55,376 nucleotides of DNA from CAVQEK01 sp964596645 (GTDB lineage: Bacteria; Bacteroidota; Bacteroidia; Cytophagales; Cyclobacteriaceae). A program made the position numbers and the translations under genes. Below the pieces are notes generated by a model that was given only the letters and a program-made list of their open reading frames with translations, had not been told where the DNA came from and ran no database searches. Positions 33,868 through 43,713 of the stretch are shown one piece after another. The stretch's first letter is position 1; each line of letters opens with the position of its first letter. Location: assembly GCA_964596645.1 (NCBI GenBank), contig CAZQVB010000030.1:1-55376 (forward strand), in the 5' to 3' direction.

Positions 33868-34360
33868 TGAAAAAAAATAAAGGGCTAAGATAAGAAAATT
33901 TGCTGTGGCCAACGGCGCTGTCAGCAGGCACTAACTCCCATTGTGCCTCATCTCAGATGCGCACCACTACAGGTATTTTTTACTTTTCGCTTGCAAGGCG
34001 ACGGAGGTAATAAAAACACGACAACTGCCGCCGTACTGAGCCGGGGTTCTGTGAACGACCCGCCATTCTATTGAAATTAGGTGCGCCCAAGTAGAACAAT
34101 GTCCATTTACTATGGGCCTGCATGTGTGCTCGCCAGAGGCTGTTGTACACGAAGTGATACACCGCAGCCTTTACTCCTCAGGCTTGATGGGTATGTTTTC
34201 ATCGAGTTGCTCAACACAGCCAAAATTGTTTTGCGCTTATGGCGCTTTCAGTACAGACCGGCCATACGCCCTTGCATCCACAGCCATTTACCTTGAGCGG
34301 TATTTTACCATTTAAGTCTTTAATCTTTATCATATTCGCCGGTAATACGATCCGCACCAG
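33868..34360. other. 493-base divergent spacer, no gene seen
   Basis: Separates nhaC and the secreted protease. Short open frames here show no family pattern. A near-consensus box TACTTTTC at 33981 and a box-like taatctttat at 34321 are possible promoter parts, neither exact. Confidence 0.5.
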
Positions 34361-37300
34361 ATGAGGGGAGAGAGCGTGAAGAATTGTTGGAAGGTATTGG
34401 CTCTATTATCTGTGCTGTCCATGCCTTCGCTGGGGCAGAACGCACAGCAAAACTATTTCGAATGCTTGAAGGCCGGCGGCATCTACGAGCCTTCGTCGGT
34501 AGTGGTAAAGGTAAGGGCTACGCCGCTCCATAGTGGCGCCAGAGCTGCCGATCATACAGAGCTGCTGCAAAAAATTGCTAAAGAGATACAAGCAGAGTCC
34601 ATCAGGCATGCCTTCCCGCAATCCAACATGTCAGGCGCCCGCAATGCCAACCGCAGTGCGCTCAATGATTTTTATCAGGTGGAGCTACACAGCGGCGAAG
34701 ATTTGTGGAGGGCCATTGACCAACTGAGCCAAATGGAAGAGTTGGAATATGCCGAGCCGGTGTATATACACGAAGTGCTGTATGTGCCGTCTGATCCACA
34801 AGCCAGTGCCGTCTCCGGTTTGCAGACACACCTGAACCTGATCAATGCCTATGATGCCTGGCAGGTGGAAAAAGGCGATCCGGCTGTGGTGGTAGGCATC
34901 GTAGACACAGGCGCAGATATGGCCCATGACGACCTTCAAAACATAGCGATCAACCACAGCGATCCTGTCAATGGTGTAGATGATGATGCCGACGGATATG
35001 TCGACAACTACAGAGGCTGGGACATGGCCAATGGCGACAACGATGCCACAGCCGATGGCGATGGCCACGGCACCCAGGTGACGGGTATGAGTTCTGCCAC
35101 CACAGACAACGGACTGGGCATAGCCGGCACCGGATTTCACTGTAGTTTCTTGCCGGTGAAGATTTCCGACAGCGCCACCAAAAGGCTGAGAAATGAGTAT
35201 GCGGGCATTGTGTATGCCGTAGATCATGGCGCCAAAGTGATCAACCTGAGCTGGGGTGGCGCCAACAACTGCTCCAAGCTGGGCCAGGACATTATCAATT
35301 ATGCCGTGCTCGACAACGATGTGGTGGTGGTGGCCGCTGCCGGCAACACCCCCCAACAACTGAACTTTTTTCCGGCGTCCTATCAAAATGTATTGTCGGT
35401 TGGCGCCACAGACTTGAGCGACAAAAAAGCCACCTGGGCCACATGGAGTCCTTATATAGACCTGGTGGCGCCCGCCAATCAGGTGTACACCACCAACAAC
35501 AGCAACGGTTACGGCTATACATTGGGCTCTTCGTTTGCCGCGCCCATGGTGGCCGGCGCGGCAGCATTGGTCAGAAGTCGCTTTCCGCATTACAGCGCAC
35601 TGCAGGTAATGGAGCAGGTGCGGGTGACGGCCGACGATATTTATGGCATTGGTGGAAATGACCGCTATTTCGGAGCCTTGGGCAAAGGCCGACTGAATAT
35701 GCAACGCGCCGTCTCAGATACCATCACGCCATCCGTGCGCATGACCAGGTTTAGCTACGCCGGGCCGCACAAGCATGCCCGGCTTCTCTTTGCTGGCGAC
35801 ACCTGTCATGTGAAAGCCGATTTTACCAATTACCTGCGCCAGGCCCGCAATTTCACTGCCCGGTTGTCAACAGAAGATGCACGCGTAGCGGTCATTCAAG
35901 ACGTTTTTCACTCCGGCCAAATTGGCACTATGCAAACGGTAGACAACAACAATGCGCCATTTAAAGTGATCATTCATGAAGATAGGGATCACGACCGGCC
36001 TATTGTTTTCCGGCTCGACTATACCGCCGAGGGATACAGCGATTTTCAATATTTCGAATTTGTGCTCACGCCCGATCATTTCGAACTCACCATCGACTCA
36101 CTCGCCATTACCGTGGCCAGCGATGGCGACCTGGGCTACGACGACAATTGTGAAGTGAAAGGGGAGGGGCTGATATTTAAAAATCAACGATTGGCCAGCT
36201 ATATGGGCATCATGTTCGCCACCGGTGCCGATCGTGTAGCTGACAATATCATCAACGATTTCTACTACGGCACCAAAGACCGCGACTTTATAAAAGAAGA
36301 GCGCATAGCCTTATTTTGCAATTCTGCCGCCGATTGGGATGCACGGTCTGCCTTCAAAGAAAGTGCGGCACAAAGCAATAAACTTGACCTGTGGATAGAA
36401 CAAAAGGTGCTGGGCTGGGATGATGAAAGCTTCTTTGTGGTCGAATATCGACTGGTGAATACAGGAGACTCCCCGATCAGCAATTTGCATGCAGGCATGT
36501 ATGCCGACTGGAACATAGGCGACTATCGCAGCAATATTGCCGACTGGAATGCCGGTGAGCTGATAGGCTACACCACCAGCAGAAATACGGCGGGCACCTA
36601 CGCCGGCATCGGGCTGCTGACCACCGGACTGACGCCAGCGCACACCTCCATCGACCTCGGCAACTACCACGGCAACCAGCCCGATGTAGAGCAGATGTTT
36701 TACGACCAGCAAAAATACGAGATGATCAGCCGCGAGGGCATATTGGCTCAGGCCGGCACTGCCGGTGCCGGCAATGACGTGGCCCAGCTCACAGGGTACG
36801 GCGGTCTGGCCATTGCACCAAAAGATGCTGTGAAAATTGCCTTTGTCATATTGATTGGCGACCAAAGGGCGGACATTTCCAATGCACTCGCCAACGCAAA
36901 ATTGCGCTATGCGGACTATCTGGCCAATCCTCCTGTAGAGGAAATATTTTATGCCTGCACGGGCGGGCGGGCCACCATCAACCCTACAGCGGCTCAGACA
37001 TTTGAGCTCTACAGCGACCCTTACCTCAGCGATCACATTTTTACGGGAGAATCGTATGAAACCCCTCCTATGGCGGGCGCGCAGATATATTATATGCGGA
37101 CTGTCAACAATGGCTACTATTCGGACACCCGCGCATTGATAGCCCAACCAGCCGACGCCATTTCAGCTTTTCAATTGCCCCAAGACACGCTGATGCTGGA
37201 AGTTGGCGAAGAAGTTTTTGTGCCATTCACCGACCGCAGCACGCGGGCTTCGGAGTGGCAATGGGATTTTGGCAATGGCTATTACAGCACGCAGCAGCAC

Positions 37301-38632
37301 CCAAAATCGCCGTTCGATAAGCCTGGCAACTATGCGATCTCCCTCATTGTGCGCAATGAGTGGGGCTGCACCGACAGCAGCGGCCAGATGCTGGTCGTGG
37401 CACATTATCCACCGGCACCTTCTGTTGTGCTGTCCGGCTTGCGTTGCGCCGGAGAAACGGTGGAACTGCGCGATGCTTCAAATAATACAGTGCGGGTATA
37501 CACCGATCATATACTTTCCGATCGCATATTTGAAGGTGCAGTCTTCTCCGCAGGGCCTCTGAGGAGCGACACCCTCTATTTTGTGACCAGTGTGCAACAG
37601 GGATTTGAAAGCAAGGCAGTGGCCGTACCCGTTGCTGTAGAAAATGTCGATGGCTCGTTCCTCTGGCAGATCGATACCACCGCACAAACCAAGCACGTGG
37701 TACGACTAATTTCTCATGATCAAGACAATCGCGTACTTCGATGGACAATCAACGGCATTGCCGCGGGCACGGAGAAGGAAACATTGTTTAATTACCTGCC
37801 TGCATCGCCCATTACGGTGCGGCTGGATGTCGCCAGTTCGTCGGGCTGCGCGGCGAGCAGCGAGGAAAGGATTGTTCCTGCAATCAGCCATATGCCCCAA
37901 ACCAATGTAACGATTGCTTGTGAAGGTGAACGGGTGTTGCTGCGACCCGGAGGCGGCCGGGTGTTCTGTTTTTATGAGGATGCGTCGCAGGATCGCTTAG
38001 TGCACATGGGTAGAGAATATGCGGTGACAGCCGGCACCAGTGACCAGACCTTTTACGTTACAGGCATCGACAATCTGGCAGAAAGCGAACCAGCCACAAT
38101 GCCACTGCTGATTTCCAGGCCTATGCCGGGGTTTACGCTAAGTGATGAGCAACTGGTTTACGGAAAAACGAATACCGCCACGGCCACCAATACCGGTTCC
38201 GGCCATCGCACCATGTATTGGCGCATAGGCGATGAGGTGATAGAAAATGCACACAGCATAAACCTGCAATTTGACGAGCTGGGGCAGTATGCAGTGGAGC
38301 AGGTAATGGAAGACTCCCTGGGCTGTGTGGCCGCTATTACGCAGTATGTGCAGGTACAATTAATTACTTCCCTGGGCAATGCCTCTGGCGCATCGGAGGT
38401 GATGGTATATCCCAATCCCGCTGGTCAAATCATTTACTTTAATAATCTAGGGAGTACCATAGAGCCGATTACGTATTACATCACCAATGCTGAAGGCACG
38501 CTTATGAGCAGTGGCGTGTTGGATCAGGCTGGGACTATTGCTGTACAGGTAGGTCATTTATCGCAAGGCATCTACATAATACGGTTGTTTGGCAAAGACC
38601 AGCTATATTTTGGCAAATTTGTCAAACTGTAA
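34361..38632 (+). CDS. Large secreted subtilisin-like protease (S8) with PKD/Ig-type repeats and T9SS signal
   Basis: Exported by type IX secretion and probably cell-surface or released. Order: signal peptide (about 7-26), propeptide-like region (about 45-140), S8 catalytic domain (about 150-450) with Asp182, His236 (GHGTQ) and Ser391 (GSSFAAP), a beta-rich region 455-860, three repeats of an Ig-like segment each followed by a PKD-like segment (starting near 864, 1027 and 1185), and a C-terminal sorting domain from about 1347 (VMVYPNPAG ... GIYIIRLFGKDQ). All catalytic residues are present. The start may be ATG 34361 or GTG 34376 (MKNCWKVLALL). cinA starts 9 bases after the stop. Confidence 0.93.
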   Translation: MRGESVKNCWKVLALLSVLSMPSLGQNAQQNYFECLKAGGIYEPSSVVVKVRATPLHSGARAADHTELLQKIAKEIQAESIRHAFPQSNMSGARNANRSALNDFYQVELHSGEDLWRAIDQLSQMEELEYAEPVYIHEVLYVPSDPQASAVSGLQTHLNLINAYDAWQVEKGDPAVVVGIVDTGADMAHDDLQNIAINHSDPVNGVDDDADGYVDNYRGWDMANGDNDATADGDGHGTQVTGMSSATTDNGLGIAGTGFHCSFLPVKISDSATKRLRNEYAGIVYAVDHGAKVINLSWGGANNCSKLGQDIINYAVLDNDVVVVAAAGNTPQQLNFFPASYQNVLSVGATDLSDKKATWATWSPYIDLVAPANQVYTTNNSNGYGYTLGSSFAAPMVAGAAALVRSRFPHYSALQVMEQVRVTADDIYGIGGNDRYFGALGKGRLNMQRAVSDTITPSVRMTRFSYAGPHKHARLLFAGDTCHVKADFTNYLRQARNFTARLSTEDARVAVIQDVFHSGQIGTMQTVDNNNAPFKVIIHEDRDHDRPIVFRLDYTAEGYSDFQYFEFVLTPDHFELTIDSLAITVASDGDLGYDDNCEVKGEGLIFKNQRLASYMGIMFATGADRVADNIINDFYYGTKDRDFIKEERIALFCNSAADWDARSAFKESAAQSNKLDLWIEQKVLGWDDESFFVVEYRLVNTGDSPISNLHAGMYADWNIGDYRSNIADWNAGELIGYTTSRNTAGTYAGIGLLTTGLTPAHTSIDLGNYHGNQPDVEQMFYDQQKYEMISREGILAQAGTAGAGNDVAQLTGYGGLAIAPKDAVKIAFVILIGDQRADISNALANAKLRYADYLANPPVEEIFYACTGGRATINPTAAQTFELYSDPYLSDHIFTGESYETPPMAGAQIYYMRTVNNGYYSDTRALIAQPADAISAFQLPQDTLMLEVGEEVFVPFTDRSTRASEWQWDFGNGYYSTQQHPKSPFDKPGNYAISLIVRNEWGCTDSSGQMLVVAHYPPAPSVVLSGLRCAGETVELRDASNNTVRVYTDHILSDRIFEGAVFSAGPLRSDTLYFVTSVQQGFESKAVAVPVAVENVDGSFLWQIDTTAQTKHVVRLISHDQDNRVLRWTINGIAAGTEKETLFNYLPASPITVRLDVASSSGCAASSEERIVPAISHMPQTNVTIACEGERVLLRPGGGRVFCFYEDASQDRLVHMGREYAVTAGTSDQTFYVTGIDNLAESEPATMPLLISRPMPGFTLSDEQLVYGKTNTATATNTGSGHRTMYWRIGDEVIENAHSINLQFDELGQYAVEQVMEDSLGCVAAITQYVQVQLITSLGNASGASEVMVYPNPAGQIIYFNNLGSTIEPITYYITNAEGTLMSSGVLDQAGTIAVQVGHLSQGIYIIRLFGKDQLYFGKFVKL

Positions 38633-38641
38633 TTAGGCGTA

Positions 38642-39895
38642 ATGAAGGAGATAGTAGCGGAGTTGATCACCATAGGTGATGAAATTTTATTTGGCCAAAC
38701 ACTCGACACCAATGCACACTGGCTGAGCGGCGAGTTGTCGGCGGCAGGCATAAGGGTGCGCAGGCGTACCACGGTGAGTGATGATGAGCGGGCCATCACT
38801 GCTGCCCTCGCCAGTGCTGAAGCCATGGCAGACGTAGTATTGGTGACCGGGGGACTGGGCCCCACCAGCGACGACATCACCAAACCCGCTTTGGCGACTT
38901 TTTTTGATGCCCGGATCACAGAAAACCAGCAAGCCATGGCAGAGCTGGAGGCCCTGATGAGTAGCCGTGGTCGACCAATCAACCCACGAACAAGATTACA
39001 GGCTTTTCTGCCAGACAACTGCCAGCCGGTGAGTAATGAGTGTGGTACGGCACCCGGCATGTGGTTTGAGCGCGGCGGGAAAGTATTCGTGGCCATGCCT
39101 GGCGTACCCTTTGAAATGAAGCACATGGTAATGAACCATGTGTTGCCCAGGCTGAAAAACCATTTTCAACTCCCCGTGATCCATCACCGAATTGTGCGCG
39201 TGGTCGGCATCAGCGAGTCGGCCCTGGCAGAGCGCATAGCACCATGGGAGATCGCATTGCCTGAAAGCAGCAAGATCGCCTACCTGCCTACCTATGGCGA
39301 CATAAAGCTGAGGCTTACCACGCTGGGCGATGACAAGCCGGCCATTGTCCATCAATCCGAGCAACTGATCGGGCAACTATTGCCGCTAATACAGGAATAT
39401 GCCTATGGCTACGACGATGAGACGCTGGAAGCGGCCGTCGGTAATTTGCTGTTGAAAAAGAACAAAAAGCTGGTATTGGCCGAGAGCTGCACAGGTGGCT
39501 ACATCGCGCACCGGATCACCAGCGTGCCGGGCTGTTCGGCCTGGTTTAGTGGTGGCATTACGCCGTACAGCAATGATCTGAAGACAGATGTGCTGGGCGT
39601 AAGCGCGCAGGTGCTCAACGCTGAAGGCGCGGTGAGTGAAGATGTGGTAAAAGAAATGGCCATAAAAGCGCGGCAAGTACTGAATGCAGACTATGCCCTG
39701 GCTACAAGTGGTATAGCCGGACCTTCCGGAGGTACGGCCGATAAGCCTGTAGGCCTGGTATGGATGGCCTGTGCCGATGCCCACGGCGTGGAGGCGCGCA
39801 AGGGGCAGTTCATCAACGACAGAATGGCCAATATACGCTTCACAGCCACTTATGCGCTCAATCTGCTCAGGCAAAGATTGCTTATGAACGATTGA
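38642..39895 (+). CDS. cinA: CinA family protein (NMN deamidase / ADP-ribose pyrophosphatase type)
   Basis: Two-domain CinA: an N-terminal molybdopterin-binding-like COG1058 domain (EIVAELITIGDEILFGQ, VTGGLGPTSDDITK, TAPGMW-type block) and a C-terminal PncC domain (LAESCTGGYIAHRIT, ATSGIAGPSGGTADKPVG). The family recycles pyridine nucleotide by-products (NMN deamidation) and is also named competence/damage inducible. The 417 residues are full length. It is an unusual downstream neighbour for a secreted protease, but the 9-base spacing suggests co-transcription. Confidence 0.95.
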   Translation: MKEIVAELITIGDEILFGQTLDTNAHWLSGELSAAGIRVRRRTTVSDDERAITAALASAEAMADVVLVTGGLGPTSDDITKPALATFFDARITENQQAMAELEALMSSRGRPINPRTRLQAFLPDNCQPVSNECGTAPGMWFERGGKVFVAMPGVPFEMKHMVMNHVLPRLKNHFQLPVIHHRIVRVVGISESALAERIAPWEIALPESSKIAYLPTYGDIKLRLTTLGDDKPAIVHQSEQLIGQLLPLIQEYAYGYDDETLEAAVGNLLLKKNKKLVLAESCTGGYIAHRITSVPGCSAWFSGGITPYSNDLKTDVLGVSAQVLNAEGAVSEDVVKEMAIKARQVLNADYALATSGIAGPSGGTADKPVGLVWMACADAHGVEARKGQFINDRMANIRFTATYALNLLRQRLLMND

Positions 39896-39963
39896 GAATA
39901 GCTCCTAAAAATGCTAAATTGCCCGCTTCTATACATGATTTTCTCATTTAGAAAAAAACTCCA

Positions 39964-41277
39964 ATGGCCTCAATAGAATTAAAACTGCCTTCGATGGGTG
40001 AAAGTGTGATGGAGGCAACCATCATTTCATGGCTCAAAAAAGAAGGGGAAAATATAGCAGAAGATGAACCACTACTGGAAGTAGCCACAGACAAAGTGGA
40101 CACCGAAATTCCCTCTATGTACAATGGTGTGCTGAAAGAGCGCCTAGTAAAAGAAGGCGATGTCGTGCAGATCGGCCAACCCATCGCCCTGCTCTCCACC
40201 AAGTCTGATGTGGAAACAGAAAGCAAGGAAGCCAAGTCTGAATTTGTTTCCAGCAAAACATCCAACGGCAAGCAGGAAGTGAAGCCTGAAAATGGCGAAG
40301 TGTCGCTGCAGGCACAGGGAAAAAACGGTTCAAAGTCTACACCTTCCAAGATTGCCAAAGCCACTTCTTCAGACCGCTTCTACTCGCCTTTGGTAAAAAA
40401 TATAGCCAAAGAAGAGAATATATCTGAAGCAGAACTCGATAGCATTGAGGGAAGCGGCAAAGAAGGCCGAGTGACTAAAAACGACATTCTTGCCTACCTC
40501 AAGGCACGCGATGCCAAGGCAGACAATAAGCAAGAGGATGGTAAAGTGCCGCTTGGCGCCAGCGACGAAGATGAGGTGGTGCCTATGGATCGCGTGCGCA
40601 AGATCATAGCCGAGCGCATGGTACGCTCGCGCGAGATATCTGCCCATGTTCACTCTTTCGTAGAAGCCGACGTCACCAACATCGTGAAATGGCGGGAGGC
40701 GGTAAAAAATCATTTCGATGATAATCTCGGTGTGAAGATCACCTATTCACCGATTTTTGTAGAAGCCATTGTGAAGGCGCTCAAGGACTTTCCGATGATG
40801 AACATATCGGTGGAAGGCGACAAGATCATAAAGAAAAAGCGCATAAACATCGGCATGGCCGTAGCACTGCCCGACGGCAACTTGATCGTGCCGGTCATCA
40901 AAAATGCCGATCAGCTCAACCTGGTAGGTATGGCCAGGCAGGTAAACGACCTGGCGGCGCGCGCCCGGCGCAATCAGCTTCTCCCCGACGAGATCACCGG
41001 CTCTACCTACACCATCACCAATGTTGGCGTATATGGCAGCACCATGGGCACGCCAATCATCCTGCAGCCCAACGTAGGTATTATGGCCATAGGCACCATC
41101 GAAAAGAAAGTGGCCGTAGTAGAGACGGAAGAGCACGGCGATGTAATGGCCATTCGCCACAAACTCACGCTTTCTCACTCCTACGACCACCGCGTGATCG
41201 ATGGCGCCCTGGGCAGCATGTTTGTACGTCGCGTGGGCGACTACCTGGAGCAGTTCGATACTAAAAGAACTTTCTAG
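39964..41277 (+). CDS. 2-oxo acid dehydrogenase E2 (dihydrolipoamide acyltransferase)
   Basis: Core of a 2-oxo acid dehydrogenase complex. Lipoyl domain at 1-76 with lipoylated Lys44 (ATDKVDTEIPS), a Ser/Lys/Glu-rich linker, a peripheral-subunit-binding domain at about 139-178 (YSPLVKNIAKEENIS, GSGKEGRVTKNDILAYL), then the catalytic domain with His409 and Asp413 in DHRVIDG. Which acyl group is transferred (branched-chain, 2-oxoglutarate or pyruvate) cannot be decided; the opening resembles branched-chain type E2 proteins. E1 and E3 are not adjacent. Start ATG 39964. Confidence 0.94.
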   Translation: MASIELKLPSMGESVMEATIISWLKKEGENIAEDEPLLEVATDKVDTEIPSMYNGVLKERLVKEGDVVQIGQPIALLSTKSDVETESKEAKSEFVSSKTSNGKQEVKPENGEVSLQAQGKNGSKSTPSKIAKATSSDRFYSPLVKNIAKEENISEAELDSIEGSGKEGRVTKNDILAYLKARDAKADNKQEDGKVPLGASDEDEVVPMDRVRKIIAERMVRSREISAHVHSFVEADVTNIVKWREAVKNHFDDNLGVKITYSPIFVEAIVKALKDFPMMNISVEGDKIIKKKRINIGMAVALPDGNLIVPVIKNADQLNLVGMARQVNDLAARARRNQLLPDEITGSTYTITNVGVYGSTMGTPIILQPNVGIMAIGTIEKKVAVVETEEHGDVMAIRHKLTLSHSYDHRVIDGALGSMFVRRVGDYLEQFDTKRTF

Positions 41278-41324
41278 TACGAAGCGCCAGCTATCTGCTG
41301 TTTTTGCTATAGCGCCTGTTCAGG

Positions 41325-42464
41325 TCATTTTTTCTCAAGAGGAAACAGGTGCCAGATGTTGCCATCCTTCTTATCGGTGAGCACGTATATGGTGCCGTCC
41401 GGCCCTTGCTCTACATCCCTGATTCTCCCGTTCAGCGGTATCCGCTCGGCCTCCTCGGCCTTATCCCCGTCAATGGTCACACGCACCAGTCCGCTGCTGG
41501 TGAGGCCGCCGATGAGCAGGCTGCCACGCCAGGCGTCAAACTTATCTCCGGTGTAGTATACCATGCCCGATGGCGAAATGGTGGGCGTCCAGTGTATGAG
41601 GGCATCGGCAAATTCCGGCCTTGTGGTGGGGTCGGGTATATCTGTGCCGTCGTAGTTTTCTCCCCAGCTTACCACCGGCCAACCGTAATTTTTGCCTTTT
41701 TCGGGTTTGTTGAGTTCATCACCACCGAGTGGGCCCATTTCTGCAATCCAGAGTGCACCTGTGGCAGGGTCGATGGCGGCGCTCTCTATGTTGCGGTGGC
41801 CGTACGACCAAATTTCATCTTCAGCATCGCGCTGGCCTACAAAGGGATTGTCGTCGGGTATGCTGCCGTCGTGGCCAATGCGCACGATGGTACCCAGATG
41901 GTTCTCCAGATTTTGTGCCGGATCAAACTTGAACCGCTCGCCCAGCGTAAGGAAGAGATTACCATCGCCGGTAAAGATGATCCTGCCGCCAAAGTGATTG
42001 GGTCCTTCTACCTTAGGCTCTTGCCGGAAGATCACTTCGAATCCTTCTATACGGTCATTCTTCCATTTTCCCCTGCCCAACGCGGTAGAGGCCGTTTTGC
42101 CATCACCGGGTTCTGCAAATGACAGGTATACGTATTGATTCTGATCAAAATCCGGATGGAGTGCTACATCCAGCAGCCCCCCCTGGCCTACATTAAAAAC
42201 CTCAGGTGTGCCGCTGATCGGGTCAGAAAGGGTGGAGTCGCTGCTATAAATTCTTAATCGACCCTCCCGCTCCGTCACCAGCAGTCTGCCATCCGGCAGA
42301 AAGGCCATGCCCCAGGGATGGACCAGCCCACCCATCAGGCTTTTTACTTTTATAGAACCGGCATCCGTGCCAACGGTGCCTTTTTGTGCCATGGCCGGTA
42401 AAGACAGTGCCACACACAAGGCGACAGAGCCTATCAGGCTCCAGGTGCTAAGATAAGATTTCAT
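41325..42464 (-). CDS. PQQ-dependent aldose sugar dehydrogenase-like secreted protein
   Basis: Six-bladed beta-propeller of the soluble glucose/sorbosone dehydrogenase (Asd/YliI) family, secreted by the signal MKSYLSTWSLIGSVALCVALS. Blocks: GLVHPWGMAFLPDGRLLVTER, GGLLDVALHPDF, GTIVRIGHDGSIPDDNPF, WSYGHRNIESAAIDPATGAL and YGWPVVSWGENYDG. The likely catalytic histidine is that in the first block (VHPWG). PQQ dependence is a family inference and no PQQ synthesis gene is in view. Start 42464 is set by the signal; the longer frame to 42551 is unlikely. Confidence 0.9.
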   Translation of the reverse strand: MKSYLSTWSLIGSVALCVALSLPAMAQKGTVGTDAGSIKVKSLMGGLVHPWGMAFLPDGRLLVTEREGRLRIYSSDSTLSDPISGTPEVFNVGQGGLLDVALHPDFDQNQYVYLSFAEPGDGKTASTALGRGKWKNDRIEGFEVIFRQEPKVEGPNHFGGRIIFTGDGNLFLTLGERFKFDPAQNLENHLGTIVRIGHDGSIPDDNPFVGQRDAEDEIWSYGHRNIESAAIDPATGALWIAEMGPLGGDELNKPEKGKNYGWPVVSWGENYDGTDIPDPTTRPEFADALIHWTPTISPSGMVYYTGDKFDAWRGSLLIGGLTSSGLVRVTIDGDKAEEAERIPLNGRIRDVEQGPDGTIYVLTDKKDGNIWHLFPLEKK

Positions 42465-42825
42465 GCTTTTTTGGTTTTTTGGTTTGAGCTTTAACATGCC
42501 TGCAGTGCAAATGGTTCGTACGATTTGCCGGCCTTTCCCTCGTGGCGGCATTCGCCGATAAGCATGGGCGCAACAGCGCTATCATTTTACTTCAATGTGC
42601 ACAAGCTGAAAAACCCCGGAGCTCAATGACCTGACACGATGTGCAAGGCCTGCTCAGCAGCTATTTCTATAGGTGAATGCTCACTGGCAAAAGATAGAAT
42701 GCCATGCAAAGAAGGCGTCCGGTGTGGTGCCGTTCAGTTGCTTATTTGCCTTACGCTGTAGCTTGCAAAAGCTTGGAACCAGAATTTCTGCTGCCTGTAT
42801 TGGGATTAACTAAAGTAAAAGAGCA
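42465..42825. other. 361-base spacer, no feature recognised
   Basis: Lies between the 3' end of aguB and the dehydrogenase start, both on the minus strand. No open frame, hairpin with T-tract or exact promoter box was found. Confidence 0.5.
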
Positions 42826-43713
42826 TCAATCCAAATACCGACTCACTATGCCACCATAGGCGTCTATCCTTCGATCTCGGAAGAATGGCCAAATCCGGCG
42901 TACAGATTCCGTACGGTTCAGATCTATATCCACCACGGCATGTTCCGGCTCATTGTCGCTTCTGTAAAGCAGTTCGCCCTGCGGACCAGCCACAAAACTG
43001 TTTCCCCAAAAAGATATGCCTTTGGTTTGTGCCGACGGGTCATCTTCATGGCCGGTACGGTTTACGGCGATCACGGGCAGTCCGTTGGCCACCGCATGGC
43101 CGCGCTGCAGCGTGATCCAAGCTTCCATCTGCCGTGTCTGTTCTTCTACCGGGTCGGTCGATTCCAGGCCAATGGCTGTGGGATAAATAAGCATTTCGGC
43201 GCCTTTCATGGCCATAAGCCGGGCCGCCTCGGGGTACCACTGGTCCCAGCACACCAGCACGCCGAGCCTGCCCACAGAGGTGTTGATGGGTTCAAAGCCC
43301 AGATCGCCCGGAGTGAAATAAAATTTTTCGTAGTAGGCCGGGTCGTCGGGTATGTGCATTTTGCGGTATTTGCCGGCTATGCTGCCATCGCGCTCCAGCA
43401 CCACGGCGGTGTTGTGATAGATGCCTGGTGCGCGTCTTTCGAAAAGTGAAACCACCAGCACCACGCCCAGCTCCCTGGCCACATCGCCAAAGCGCCGGGT
43501 AGAAGGGCCGGGTATTGTTTCGGCCAGGTCAAACGACTCAGTGCTTTCTGTCTGACAAAAATACAGGCTGTTGTGCAGCTCTTGCAGCACCACCAATTGT
43601 GCGCCATCGGCCACACAGGCACGTATGCCTTCTATTAGTCTTTGTATGTTGTCGTCGATGTCTGTGCTGTTGCTTTGCTGCACAAGGCCCACTTTCAAGG
43701 TGTTCATAGTCAT
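42826..43713 (-). CDS. aguB: N-carbamoylputrescine amidase
   Basis: Nitrilase-superfamily enzyme that hydrolyses N-carbamoylputrescine to putrescine, CO2 and ammonia. The catalytic triad is visible: Glu45 (LQELHNSLYF), Lys118 (GKYRKMHIPDD) and Cys155 (VLVCWDQWYPEAARL). The start at 43713 (MTMNTLKVGL) uses the ATG of an ATGA overlap with the stop of aguA, so the longer frame to 43797 is not the gene. The 295 residues are normal. The neighbour supplies its substrate. Confidence 0.95.
   Translation of the reverse strand: MTMNTLKVGLVQQSNSTDIDDNIQRLIEGIRACVADGAQLVVLQELHNSLYFCQTESTESFDLAETIPGPSTRRFGDVARELGVVLVVSLFERRAPGIYHNTAVVLERDGSIAGKYRKMHIPDDPAYYEKFYFTPGDLGFEPINTSVGRLGVLVCWDQWYPEAARLMAMKGAEMLIYPTAIGLESTDPVEEQTRQMEAWITLQRGHAVANGLPVIAVNRTGHEDDPSAQTKGISFWGNSFVAGPQGELLYRSDNEPEHAVVDIDLNRTESVRRIWPFFRDRRIDAYGGIVSRYLD

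Noticed and set aside
33868..34360. Small gene or gene remnant before the S8 protease
   Set aside because: Short open frames have no start context, no family pattern and no similarity to the neighbours.
41278..41324. Terminator between E2 and the sugar dehydrogenase
   Set aside because: Only a four-base stem (gcgc) with a long loop could be drawn; not convincing.
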